A DNA stretch of 38,607 nt from Streptomyces spongiae (GCF_009377185.1 NZ_VJZC01000037.1:1-38607); one strand, 5' to 3'; positions 29,455-37,943 are shown, counted from the stretch's first letter. Program-made: numbers and translations. The notes: a model not told the origin generated them from the sequence alone.

Positions 29455-31916
29455 CCGTGACGGAACAGCCCCGGCAGAACGCACACCACCCCAACGACCC
29501 CGCCCGTCCGGCCCCGTCCGACCAGCCCGCGCCCGTGGCCGGTCTGGTGGAGACCCGCCTGGCGGAGGAGGCGCTCAGCGAACCCGTGAAGGTGCTCCTG
29601 AAGGAGGCCATGGGCGACGGCGAGCCCCGGGGGACCTCCCCTGCCGGCCGGATCTACCTCGAGTCCGTCGCCGTCGCCCGGTTCCGTGGCATCGGACCGC
29701 GCGCCTGGCTCAAGCTCAGCCCCAGACCCGGTGTGAACCTGGTCGTGGGTCGCAACGGCTCCGGCAAGTCCAGCATCGCCGAGGGCATCGAGACGGCCTT
29801 CACCGGCGTGAACATGCGCTGGCAGGGGCAGCACGCGATGCGCAGCAGCAACTGGCGCAACCTCCACGACACCGACGGCAGGCCGGAGATCGAGGTCAAG
29901 CTCGCCGTCGAGGGCGACACCGGCCGCAGCACCCTCACCCGCACCTGGGAGGGCGACGACTTCGACGCCTCCCAGGCCGAGCTGAAGCGCCCCGGGCACG
30001 GCCGCGTCCCCCTCGACCAGGCGGACTGGAAGCAGGACCTGCGGGACTTCCGGCCCTTCCTGTCGTACGTCGACCTCGACCGCATGATCAGTGGCAAGCC
30101 CTCCGAGATGTACGACGCCATCGCCACCATCCTCGGCCTGGGGCAGCTCAGCGCCGCCGACGGCCGGCTCCGCCAGGAGGCCAAGGCGCTCGAAGACGCG
30201 GACAAGGCGGCGAAGGCGGAGCTGCCGGGCCTCAAGGAGGCGCTGTACGAGTTGGAGGACGACGAGCGCGCGGTGCAGGCACTCGTCGCCGTCGACACGG
30301 CGGGATCGCCCGACTTCGAGACTGTTGAAGCCCTTGTCGCCGGTCTGCCCGCCGACGGGGACGATGGCCTGCTCGCCGGGCTGCGCGCCGAGGCAGAGGT
30401 GCAGGGGCCCGAGATGGTGCAGGTCCACGCGGCCCTGGACCGCCTGCGCAATGCTCTCGCCGATGTCGAGGACCTGCGCGGCACCGGCGCCGAGGACGCC
30501 CTGCGGCGTGCGGAACTCCTCGAACGGGCTGTGGCGCACCACGACCGTCACCCCGATGCGGCCGCCTGCCCCGTGTGCGGGACCGACGGGATGCTGGACC
30601 CGGCATGGGCCACGGACGCCATCGCCCAGATCGCCGCACTGCGACAGGAGGCGGAGGCGGCAGCGGGTGCGGGCAGCGAACTCCGGTCGGCCGCGCGGGC
30701 CGTGCAGGACCTCGTCCACACGCCCCGACAGATCCCCGCCGCCCTGGCCGACCCGTGGCGCGCCTGGACCGCCTGCCGGACGATCAGTGATCCCGGCGAG
30801 CTCGCCCAGCGCGCCCACGAGGCCGCCGCGACCCTGGCCGATGCCTGCGCCGCGGTCAGGCAGAACGCCGTCAGGGAACTGGAGAAGCGGGACGAACGCT
30901 GGCGCGGGCTCGTCACCCGCCTGGCGGGCTGGGCGGAGAGGGCCCGTGCCGTGGAGGCGAACAAACCCCGGCTGCGGGACATCAGGAAGGCGAGCACCTG
31001 GATCAAGACGTTGGCCGCCGAGTTGCGGGAACAGCGGATGGAAGGCTTCGCCGACCAGTCGCAGCGCATCTGGGAGCGGCTCCGCCAGGAGAGCAACATC
31101 GATCTCAAGGCCGTGAGCCTGAAGGGCAGCGAGAAGGCCACCGTCCGCAAGCTCGTCATGGATGTCACCGTCGACGGCGAGGAGGCCTCGGCTCTCAGTG
31201 TCATGAGCCAGGGCGAGCAGCACTCTCTCGCGCTGTCTCTGTTCCTGCCTCGGGCCGCCACCGCCGACAGCCCGTTCGGTTTCATCGTCATCGATGACCC
31301 CGTGCAGTCCATGGACCCCGCCAAGGTCAACGGACTCGCCCAGGTCCTGCACGAGCTCGGCGAGCACCGGCAGGTCGTCGTCTTCACCCACGACACCCGG
31401 CTCCAGCGGGCGTTCACCAGCCAGGGTCTGCCCGTGACGGTGTTCGAGGTCGAGCGGGCCAAGTCGTCCAAGGTGAAGGTCAAGCCGGTGACCGACCCGG
31501 TACGGCAGGCACTCGACGACGCGCGGGCCCTCGCCAGTACCGGTGACCTGCCGTCGGCGGCACGGACCCACGTGCTGCCCAGCCTGTGCCGTATCGCCCT
31601 GGAGAACGCCTTCCTCGAAGCCGCCTGGATCCGGCATCACCGTTCCGGCGCGCCCGAGGACGAGCTGCAGGCCGCCGTCGGCAGCGCCGACAAGCTCATG
31701 AAGGTCGCGGCACTGGCCCTGTTCGGCGACGCCGGCCGGACCGGCGACGTCTACCGGGAACTGCGCACCCTTTGCGGACCGCGTGCTGTGGACCTCCTCA
31801 AGGAGTGCCAGAACGGCGCCCACGCCACGGGAGCGCAGATCACCGACCCCCACCGCTTCGTGGACGACATCGAGATCATGGCGCAGAAGGTGCGCAAGCC
31901 GGGGGTGACCGCGTGA
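29451..31916 (+). CDS. Rad50/SMC-like AAA ATPase with zinc-hook-like CxxC
   Basis: An 821-aa ABC-type ATPase. Walker A is GRNGSGKSS (100-108); helical arms contain CPVCG (Cys373, Cys376), a Rad50/RloC-style zinc hook; the ABC signature is MSQGEQHSLALS (585-596); Walker B is FIVIDDPVQSMDP (611-623); and the H-loop His is in VVFTHDTRL (647). A further helical domain (about 680-821, ending AHATGAQITDPHRF) follows, not normal for Rad50. Such ATPases clamp DNA ends and work with a nuclease or helicase. ATG 29451 has GGGAGG 6-11 bases upstream. It is first of three plus-strand genes; the next starts on its stop (TGATG). Confidence 0.87.
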   Translation: MTVTEQPRQNAHHPNDPARPAPSDQPAPVAGLVETRLAEEALSEPVKVLLKEAMGDGEPRGTSPAGRIYLESVAVARFRGIGPRAWLKLSPRPGVNLVVGRNGSGKSSIAEGIETAFTGVNMRWQGQHAMRSSNWRNLHDTDGRPEIEVKLAVEGDTGRSTLTRTWEGDDFDASQAELKRPGHGRVPLDQADWKQDLRDFRPFLSYVDLDRMISGKPSEMYDAIATILGLGQLSAADGRLRQEAKALEDADKAAKAELPGLKEALYELEDDERAVQALVAVDTAGSPDFETVEALVAGLPADGDDGLLAGLRAEAEVQGPEMVQVHAALDRLRNALADVEDLRGTGAEDALRRAELLERAVAHHDRHPDAAACPVCGTDGMLDPAWATDAIAQIAALRQEAEAAAGAGSELRSAARAVQDLVHTPRQIPAALADPWRAWTACRTISDPGELAQRAHEAAATLADACAAVRQNAVRELEKRDERWRGLVTRLAGWAERARAVEANKPRLRDIRKASTWIKTLAAELREQRMEGFADQSQRIWERLRQESNIDLKAVSLKGSEKATVRKLVMDVTVDGEEASALSVMSQGEQHSLALSLFLPRAATADSPFGFIVIDDPVQSMDPAKVNGLAQVLHELGEHRQVVVFTHDTRLQRAFTSQGLPVTVFEVERAKSSKVKVKPVTDPVRQALDDARALASTGDLPSAARTHVLPSLCRIALENAFLEAAWIRHHRSGAPEDELQAAVGSADKLMKVAALALFGDAGRTGDVYRELRTLCGPRAVDLLKECQNGAHATGAQITDPHRFVDDIEIMAQKVRKPGVTA

Positions 31917-32284
31917 TGAGCACTCCCACCACCTCGGTCGAGGAGCTCCTGCTGACGGCGGATCAGCTGCTTGCCGCCCGTACGGGCGCCACGGCCGCCG
32001 GCCGGCACCGCGGAGCCTCCCTCGCTCTGCGGACCGCCCTGGAGCTCTCCATCGACCGCGTGCTCGACGCCGCGGTGCCAGGGCTCGCCGACACCACGAT
32101 GCGGGCCAAGATGCTGTGCCTCCACTGCTACACCGCGGCGGAGACCGCTCGCCGCACCAACGCCGTCTGGTCGCACCTCTGCCTGGGATGCCACTACCAC
32201 CAGTACGAGATCGGCCCCACGCACGACCAGGTTCGGGTCTGGCGGACGGAGGTTGGCGAGCTGGTCGGGACGTTGACCATCTGA
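31916..32284 (+). CDS. Small helical protein with Cys/His cluster
   Basis: A 122-aa protein. Helical first half (RGASLALRTALELSIDRVL), then LCLHCYTAAETARRTNAVWS and HLCLGCHYHQYEIGPTHDQV. Two CxxC-type pairs plus His-x-Tyr-His could bind zinc. The SLALRTALELSIDR helix and WSHLCLGCHYHQYE segment resemble HEPN-like or Streptomyces small helical domains found beside defence ATPases, but I cannot assign a family. It overlaps the ATPase stop by one base and so is made with it, implying a stoichiometric partner or a toxin kept in check by the complex. Confidence 0.72.
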   Translation: MSTPTTSVEELLLTADQLLAARTGATAAGRHRGASLALRTALELSIDRVLDAAVPGLADTTMRAKMLCLHCYTAAETARRTNAVWSHLCLGCHYHQYEIGPTHDQVRVWRTEVGELVGTLTI

Positions 32285-32343
32285 CTGTTTGTTACCAGCA
32301 GGTCTCTGATAGTTACTTCGACGGGGCCGGGCGTATGCCCGTC

Positions 32344-32365
32344 GCAGCGCCCTCCGGGGCGTTGC
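32344..32365 (+). promoter_or_regulatory. Hairpin just ahead of the helicase ribosome site
   Basis: GCAGCGCCC (32344-32352) pairs with GGGCGTTGC (32357-32365), one G-U pair, directly before AAGGGGAGGGG. A short TTGTTA/TAGTTA pair at 32289-32315 could be a weak internal promoter. The helicase may thus be made at a different level from the first two genes. Confidence 0.4.
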
Positions 32366-32378
32366 AAGGGGAGGGGAC

Positions 32379-35300
32379 ATGTACATGGGCACCACCACGC
32401 GCGACGAGATCATCGCCGTCGAGCAGAAGGCAGTGGACCGCGCCTACGACTGTTACGCCGCGCGGCTGGCCGAAATGACCGGGGGGTCGGTCGCCTCGGC
32501 CTCCGCGAGCGGCAAGGACAGTGTCGCCAACCGTCTCGCGGCCGAGGAGCGAGCCGCAGCGTACGGAGGCCTTGGCAAGGCTTCGCTGGTCATCAGCCGC
32601 GTGGACGTGCAGGACGGCCCAGGTGGGGAACCCGAAACCTGGTACGTCGGCCGGCGTGCCGTTTCCGACGTTCAGACCCGCGATACCGTCGTCGTGGAGT
32701 GGACCAACGAGCTTGCCAAGAAGTGGCTCGACGCGCTGCCGGACGCTCCGGGGGAGGTGCTCCTGCGGCGGCGGCTGCACTGCACGCAGCGCGTCGTCGA
32801 AGGCTATGCCGACGACATCACCGTCACCGTCACCGTCCCCGCCCCGCGGCCGACCGCGGACGACGCCGATCCGCAGTCCGCGGCGGCAGACTCCACCACC
32901 GACGCACAGCGGCCTGATACGGCGCGGCCCCCCGTCCTCACCCCCGCCGACGTCGCCCGTCTCCATCGCCAAGGTCCCCAGCAGCCCGACGACTTCCTCC
33001 TGCGCGAGCTTCAGCGCTCGCGCAGCGGCAGCATGCGGGACATCGTCGAGACCATCCGCCGCGACCAGATGGCCCTGGTCACCGGCTCGCCCTCCGACAT
33101 CCTCGTCGTGCAGGGCGGCCCGGGTACCGGCAAGTCGGCGGTCGGCCTGCACCGCGTGACCTGGCTCGTCAACAACGGGCACTTCAAAGCCCAGGACGTC
33201 CTCGTCGTCGGCCCCCATCAGCGGTTCCTGGACTACGTGAGCCAGGTGCTGCCCACGCTCGGCACCCGGAACGTCAACGCCGTGCAGGTGACCCGTCTGT
33301 GGGACGGCGAGGTCCTCGGCACCGACACCCCCACGGCGCGGATGGTGAAGTCCGATGAACGCATGGCGGCCGTCCTGCGGCGGCGCGTCGAGGGCGAGTG
33401 CCGTCCCGAGGCCGTCGACGAGTTCACCACCACTGCTTCTTACGAGGGGGCCAAGCCGGAGCTCACCGTCACCGTCGGCAGCACGACCCTGCGCGTCCCG
33501 CGCTCCGAAATGCTTTCGCTCCTCGAAGAAGTGCGCCAAGGCGACGGCTCCTACCGTGAGCGCCGCGACCGCTTCCGCGGGCTGCTCGTCGACCGCCTGC
33601 TGCGGGAACTCGTCGCCGTCGCCCCTCGCCGCAGCCGCGACGACACGATCCGCCGCGACCTGGAACGCAACCGTCAGGTCGAGCGCCTCATCGAACGTGT
33701 CTGGCCTTCGCCCGGCGCCAGGGAAGCCCTCCGCACCCTGTACGACTCCGAAGACCTCCTGCGTACCTGCGCCGAGGGCATTCTCGACGCCTCGGAGCAG
33801 GCCGCTCTGCGCCGTCCTCGGGCCGACACGGCCGACGCCGATCCCTGGACACTCGACGACCGGGTCTGCCTCGAAGAACTGCGGTATCTCATCGCCGGGG
33901 AGACCCCGCAGCGGTACGGGCACATCGTGGTCGACGAGGCACAGGACCTGACACCCATGCAGGCCCGCTCCCTGCGCCGGCGCTCCGCCGCGCAGGGCTC
34001 CATGACCATCCTCGGCGACCTCGCCCAGGCCACCGGCCCCCACACCCACAGCGACTGGGACCGCCTCGGCACCCTCCTGTCCGACCACGGCGACTGGCGC
34101 GTGGCCGAGCTGAACACCAGCTACCGCGTGCCCGCCGAAATCATGGAGTTCGTCGCCCCCCTGGCCCGTACCGTCGCCCCCACGCTGCCGTACCCGCAGG
34201 CCGTGCGTGCGGCGGGAGAGGACGCTGTGCGCACGATCGCGACCGAGCCGTGGAAACTCCTCGACGACACCGTGGCCCAAGCCACCCGCCTCATCGGCAC
34301 CAGCGACGGACACACCCTGCGCTCCGTGGCTGTCATCGTCCCCGACGACTCCGGCTGGCTCGACGAGATCAGTCACCACCTGGACCTGGCCGACGGCATC
34401 ACCGCGCATGGGCGCGAGGCGGTGTCCGTGCTGGCCGCCGCCCAGGCCAAGGGCATGGAGTACGACCACGTCCTCGTCGTCGAACCCGCCACCATCGCCG
34501 ACCGGGGCCCGGCCGGCCTGCGCCAGCTGTACGTCGCGCTCACCCGCAGCACCCAGAGCCTGACCGTCCTGCACACGTCCCCGCTCCCGGAGGCCCTCAC
34601 GAACACCGACGGCAGCAGTACCGAACCAGCACCTGCCGAAGGCGAACCAGGCATGGCAGACGCTGACGTCCCTGACATCGGTACGGACGTCCGAGTCCGC
34701 GTGACCGGCCGGGCACCCGGTGGCCGGTACAGGGTCAAGGCCCTGTCTCCCGCGATCGACGTCGCTCTGGTCCTGACCGTCCGCCACGGCTCGGTGCCCC
34801 CGCATCCCGGCGCGGTAGTGGACTGCTGGGTGTTCGCTCACGAGACGAACCACTGCCTGCTCACCGCGGACCAGCGTGGCCGCCAGCCCATCTCCCCCAC
34901 CATGGCGGATCGGTATGTGGCGGCGCTCAGCGTCTTCGACGACCTGACCAACGGTGACGGAACCATTCCGGAGAACGCCCGTGATCGCCTGTCCGAGCTC
35001 AAGGGCATGGCCAACCGCGTCCTCCGCCGTGACCAGGCGGACTGGGTGGACGTGCGTCGTGTGCTCGGATCCCCGGACAAGCACCGCCTCAGCCTCCTGC
35101 GCGACCTGGCGGCGCACACCAACCGCATGCTCAAGGACAACAACCTGGACCTGAACCGACTCCAGGCGGACCTGGCACGCGCCGACTGGGCCCAGGCCCT
35201 GAACGCGGCCCGAGAGGCGCTCCAGCACCGCCGGTCCACCCCGGGCGAACCGGAAACCGAGAGTGCGCCCGCCTCCGTCGAACAGCCGTCCGAGCAGAAG

Positions 35301-35777
35301 GAAGCAGAGCCCGTGACCTCCGAAGGCATGCCCACCACGCCAGCGCCAGCCACGCCCGCCAAGGGACTTCTGCACTCGCTGGAGACCACGGCGGCCACCG
35401 ACCGCACATGCAAGAAGCACGAGGCGGTGCGCCATGCTCTCAAGGCGGCTCTGCTCTGGGCGGACCTGCAGCCGACCGACTCCCCGGTCATCGATGTCAG
35501 CCGCACAGGGGAAGACGGCCACTTCCTCTACGAGGTCCTCGGTGCCGGCCACTCCACCTACGCCGACCTCCGCTCGGGAGCCACCCGCCTCCTGGAGATC
35601 AACCACACCCTGCCCGCTCCTGCCGACCGCCTCTACCTGGTGCTCTCCGAACCGCCCGCCGAGGACTGGTCGGCTGACACCGTGTTCGGTGTCTTCGGGG
35701 TTCAGGTCCTGTGGCGCACCCCCGACAGTTGGGGCGGCCACGACGCGGAAACCGCCCTGGGCTCCGGAGAGGCGTAA
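32379..35777 (+). CDS. HelD/UvrD-like SF1 helicase with long C-terminal extension
   Basis: A 1132-aa protein. Helicase core: a HelD-like N-terminal coiled region (1-230), Walker A VVQGGPGTGKSA (about 243-254), Walker B IVVDEAQDLTP (about 515-525), motif III TILGDLAQAT, motif IV ELNTSYRVPAEI, motif V VLAAAQAKGMEYDHVLVV, and motif VI LYVALTRSTQSL (about 715). HelD proteins strip RNA polymerase from DNA. The extension (730-1132) is not part of HelD: an OB-like piece (DVRVRVTGRAPGGRYRVK), a helical part, and a final domain (1010-1132) reading VIDVSRTGEDGHFLYEVLGA then YADLRSGATRLLEI, a possible nuclease-like fold. ATG 32379 has GGGGAGGGG upstream. Confidence 0.87.
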   Translation: MYMGTTTRDEIIAVEQKAVDRAYDCYAARLAEMTGGSVASASASGKDSVANRLAAEERAAAYGGLGKASLVISRVDVQDGPGGEPETWYVGRRAVSDVQTRDTVVVEWTNELAKKWLDALPDAPGEVLLRRRLHCTQRVVEGYADDITVTVTVPAPRPTADDADPQSAAADSTTDAQRPDTARPPVLTPADVARLHRQGPQQPDDFLLRELQRSRSGSMRDIVETIRRDQMALVTGSPSDILVVQGGPGTGKSAVGLHRVTWLVNNGHFKAQDVLVVGPHQRFLDYVSQVLPTLGTRNVNAVQVTRLWDGEVLGTDTPTARMVKSDERMAAVLRRRVEGECRPEAVDEFTTTASYEGAKPELTVTVGSTTLRVPRSEMLSLLEEVRQGDGSYRERRDRFRGLLVDRLLRELVAVAPRRSRDDTIRRDLERNRQVERLIERVWPSPGAREALRTLYDSEDLLRTCAEGILDASEQAALRRPRADTADADPWTLDDRVCLEELRYLIAGETPQRYGHIVVDEAQDLTPMQARSLRRRSAAQGSMTILGDLAQATGPHTHSDWDRLGTLLSDHGDWRVAELNTSYRVPAEIMEFVAPLARTVAPTLPYPQAVRAAGEDAVRTIATEPWKLLDDTVAQATRLIGTSDGHTLRSVAVIVPDDSGWLDEISHHLDLADGITAHGREAVSVLAAAQAKGMEYDHVLVVEPATIADRGPAGLRQLYVALTRSTQSLTVLHTSPLPEALTNTDGSSTEPAPAEGEPGMADADVPDIGTDVRVRVTGRAPGGRYRVKALSPAIDVALVLTVRHGSVPPHPGAVVDCWVFAHETNHCLLTADQRGRQPISPTMADRYVAALSVFDDLTNGDGTIPENARDRLSELKGMANRVLRRDQADWVDVRRVLGSPDKHRLSLLRDLAAHTNRMLKDNNLDLNRLQADLARADWAQALNAAREALQHRRSTPGEPETESAPASVEQPSEQKEAEPVTSEGMPTTPAPATPAKGLLHSLETTAATDRTCKKHEAVRHALKAALLWADLQPTDSPVIDVSRTGEDGHFLYEVLGAGHSTYADLRSGATRLLEINHTLPAPADRLYLVLSEPPAEDWSADTVFGVFGVQVLWRTPDSWGGHDAETALGSGEA

Positions 35778-36023
35778 CCACTTTCGACAGAAGCGCGATT
35801 CTTCCGTGCGCGCTCGTGCGCTCCTTGGGTGCCTGAAGCGGAGCCAGAGCCCGATGGCCCGGAGAAGACCGGGCCGGAGTCCGTGCCGGATGATGCTTAT
35901 CCGCTGGAGAGATTTCGGGGATCAACTCTCCGTCCGCTCACGCAAACGGCCCCGGACGAGGAGTCCGAGGCCGAGCACGAGCCCTCCCCGGGGCAGAAAC
36001 CCCAGGTCAGAGCGGTAGCGCGA
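35778..36023. other. Right island end, no gene
   Basis: No gene is supported. A frame at 35829-36110 ends in RIRTCDTRFRRAVLYPLSYEG, the well-known false protein read from the antisense of a tRNA, and is rejected. It holds a hairpin that probably serves the tRNA. Confidence 0.5.
35948..35972 (-). terminator. Hairpin downstream of tRNA-Arg (island-borne)
   Basis: GGCCCCGGAC (35948-35957), loop, GTCCGAGGCC (35963-35972), one mismatch; on the minus strand it is followed by GTTTGCG. It lies about 55 bp past the tRNA 3' end and would replace the original terminator now at 6361-6397. Confidence 0.5.
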
Positions 36024-36067
36024 TGTGCCCCCGGCAGGATTCGAACCTGCGACACCCGCTTTAGGAG
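36024..36067. repeat. Right attachment site (in tRNA-Arg 3' half)
   Basis: All 44 bases match 6424-6467. The boundary of identity falls in the anticodon loop, consistent with strand exchange there. This copy completes the functional tRNA. Confidence 0.9.
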
Positions 36068-36098
36068 AGCGGTGCTCTATCCCCTGAGCTACGAAGGC
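36026..36098 (-). tRNA. tRNA-Arg (anticodon CCU)
   Basis: A 73-nt cloverleaf on the minus strand, reading AGG codons. D arm GCTC...GAGC; anticodon stem CCGCT/AGCGG with loop CTCCTAA (anticodon CCT); variable GTGTC; T arm GCAGG TTCGAAT CCTGC; acceptor 5' GCCTTCG against 3' CGGGGGC, discriminator A. CCA is not encoded. The acceptor pairs through two U-G wobbles (positions 4-69 and 5-68), whereas related tRNAs usually read GCCCCCG at the 5' end. It is intact and probably functional; the 3' half is the island attachment site. Confidence 0.93.
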
Positions 36099-36830
36099 GA
36101 GGGCTTGTAGAAAACCTTGGAGAAAATCCAGGAAGTGGATCTTCGGCGAGGATCACAAGCCCGCTGGTCGGACACGGTGCGACGTCCTCTGCGGTGTTGC
36201 CTGAGCAGACAGCGCGACGTACCAACGGCCGACCAAGGACAGCGTAGCGGATGCGCGCCAGCGAGCGTCGTTGGTATAGGGAGCAGACGACGAAGGTGGC
36301 AGGCAAGAACGTCTCTGACCTGCTGCTTCTGTGGTCTTCGCCGATTGCCTGATGGACGCTGAGGGGTCAGGGAGCGAGGGCGGAAGGACCGTTCTGTACT
36401 CTGCGTCAGCTTGTGGGGGTACTTGGCGCTGCCTCGCGGGGCCTGGCCTGACAGGCCGCCCTGTTCGTGGACGTGGCGGTGGCTCGGTGAAGTTGGACGA
36501 TTGCGCAGTCCTCCCCGGTTTGAGAGCCGTCCTGGACGTGCCTGAACGGTCGGCTCAGGCCCGCCCGCAGCGGGCAGGGAGCGTGAGGACCCTCTTGCGG
36601 TGTTGATGGCGAAGCGCCGACCGGCGGGGTCGTCACGGCTTCCGTGTGAAGATCAATATGTGGGGTCGAGTCGAAGTGGGTCGCGCCGTTGACCGGGTTC
36701 GGGGCATTCGGCTTGGCTGCCTGCGCGATGCCGTCCTCAGAGGGCGATGCCGTCCCCAGGGGCGAGGCCGGTCGGCTCGGCCCTCGTATAGCGACGCGGG
36801 GCGTGTGCTGGTGCGGCGGGTGCTGTTCTC
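36099..36830. other. Gene-free stretch right of the tRNA
   Basis: No gene recognised; open frames here are long only because of base composition. It holds the tRNA promoter region, where no clear boxes stand out, a segment (36138-36181) that resembles 10334-10377 inside the island, and a 19-bp tandem repeat (36725-36762). Confidence 0.45.
36725..36762 (+). repeat. 19-bp tandem repeat
   Basis: GCGATGCCGTCCTCAGAGG (36725-36743) followed directly by GCGATGCCGTCCCCAGGGG (36744-36762), two mismatches. Short slippage repeat downstream of the reductase gene. Confidence 0.6.
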
Positions 36831-37943
36831 TCAGCGCTTGCCGCTCCGTCGTACGGCGTAGCCGTACTGCTCGGGCCAGCGGGGCTCGGCGCCGAGTTCG
36901 AGGGCGGCGTGCTGGGGCCAGTACGGGTTGCGCAGCAGTTCGCGGCCGAGGAGGACGGCGTCGGCCTGTCCGGTGGCGACGATGTCCTCGGCCTGGGCGG
37001 GCTCCAGGATCAGGCCTACGGTGCCGGTGGGGATGCCGGTCGCCGCACGGGCTTGGGCGGCGAAGGGGACCTGGTAGCCGGGCGCGACGGGGATGGTGGC
37101 GTCGGCGACCATGCCGCCGCTGGACACGTCCAGCAGGTCGACGCCGTGCGCGCGCAGTTCCTTGGCGAGGCGGACGGTGTCGTCGCCGGTCCAGCCCTCG
37201 CGGTCGTCCTCGGGGTTCTCGGTCAGCCAGTCGGTGGCCGAGGTTCGGAAGAAGACCGGCAGGTTCTCGGGCCACACCATGCGTACGGCGTTGACGACCT
37301 CCAGCGCGAAACGCAGCCGGTTCTCGAAGCTGCCGCCGTAGGAGTCGGTGCGGTGGTTGGCGGCCGGGGAGAGGAAGGAGTGGATCAGGAAGCCGTGGGC
37401 GCCGTGCAGTTCGACCACCTGGAAGCCGGCGGCCAGGGCGCGCTTCGCCGACTCGGCGAAGTCGCGTACGAGTTGCTGGATCTCGTCCGGAGTGAGCTCG
37501 TGGGGAGCGGGCCGTCCGGTGAACGGCTCCGGGCTGGGGGCGACCGGCTGCCAGCCGCCCTCCGTCCGGGGTACGAACCCGCCGGTGAGCCAGGGCTTGT
37601 CGACGGAAGCCTTGCGGCCGGCGTGCGCGAGCTGGATCGCCGGGACCGAGCCGTGGGAACGGATGGCCGCGGTGACGCGGGCGAACGCCTGCTGCTGGCG
37701 GTCGTTCCACAGGCCCAGGTCCCAGGGGGTGATGCGTCCGTCGGGTCGTACCGCGGTGGCCTCGGCCATCACGAGACCGGCGCCGCCGGCCGCCCGGCCG
37801 GCCAGGTGGGTGAGGTGGAAGTCGGTCGGCATCCCGGTCTCCGGGCCGTCGGAGGCGGCGGAGTACATGCACATCGGGGATGTCCAGATGCGGTTGGGGA
37901 TCTCGAGTGACCGCAGGGGCAGGGGGGTGAACAGGGCACTCAC
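36831..37943 (-). CDS. NADH:flavin oxidoreductase, Old Yellow Enzyme family (YqjM/NamA-like)
   Basis: A 370-aa FMN-dependent reductase that reduces activated C=C bonds such as those of enones and nitro compounds. Visible: N-terminal SPMCMYSA with the Cys (about 25) and Tyr of the YqjM subclass; QLAHAGRKAS with the substrate-binding His; VELHGAHGFLIHSFLSP; NHRTDSYGGSFENRLRF; and the phosphate-binding end VLLGRELLRNPYWP. Length and motifs are complete. GTG 37943 is preceded by GAGG at 8 bases; longer upstream frames lack support. It lies outside the island, on the same strand as the XdhC gene, 239 bp apart. Confidence 0.93.
   Translation of the reverse strand: MSALFTPLPLRSLEIPNRIWTSPMCMYSAASDGPETGMPTDFHLTHLAGRAAGGAGLVMAEATAVRPDGRITPWDLGLWNDRQQQAFARVTAAIRSHGSVPAIQLAHAGRKASVDKPWLTGGFVPRTEGGWQPVAPSPEPFTGRPAPHELTPDEIQQLVRDFAESAKRALAAGFQVVELHGAHGFLIHSFLSPAANHRTDSYGGSFENRLRFALEVVNAVRMVWPENLPVFFRTSATDWLTENPEDDREGWTGDDTVRLAKELRAHGVDLLDVSSGGMVADATIPVAPGYQVPFAAQARAATGIPTGTVGLILEPAQAEDIVATGQADAVLLGRELLRNPYWPQHAALELGAEPRWPEQYGYAVRRSGKR

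Larger units (their letters stand above)
6424..36067. mobile_element. Genomic island integrated at tRNA-Arg(CCU)
   Basis: The segment is bounded by a 44-bp identical direct repeat made of the tRNA-Arg 3' half, from the anticodon loop to just past the discriminator base. Tyrosine recombinases commonly integrate at the 3' end of tRNA genes and rebuild the gene on one side, which is what is seen here (complete tRNA on the right, orphan half on the left). The cargo is accessory: defence genes, toxin-antitoxin-like genes, a peptide-type cluster and mobile-element remnants. I found no intact integrase, excisionase, relaxase or FtsK-type transfer gene inside, so it is probably immobile or needs help. 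The interior was likely built in several steps, as gene-tail duplications show. Confidence 0.8.

Noticed and set aside
29304..31853. 849-aa minus-strand frame opposite the SMC-like ATPase
   Set aside because: Antisense shadow; the plus-strand ATPase has complete nucleotide-binding motifs.
32313..35741. 1142-aa minus-strand frame opposite the helicase
   Set aside because: Antisense shadow; the helicase motifs on the plus strand are decisive.
35829..36110. 93-aa plus-strand frame ending RIRTCDTRFRRAVLYPLSYEG
   Set aside because: Classic false protein read from the antisense of a tRNA gene.
36406..37872. 488-aa minus-strand frame over the Old Yellow Enzyme gene
   Set aside because: Shifted-frame shadow of the reductase plus intergenic DNA.
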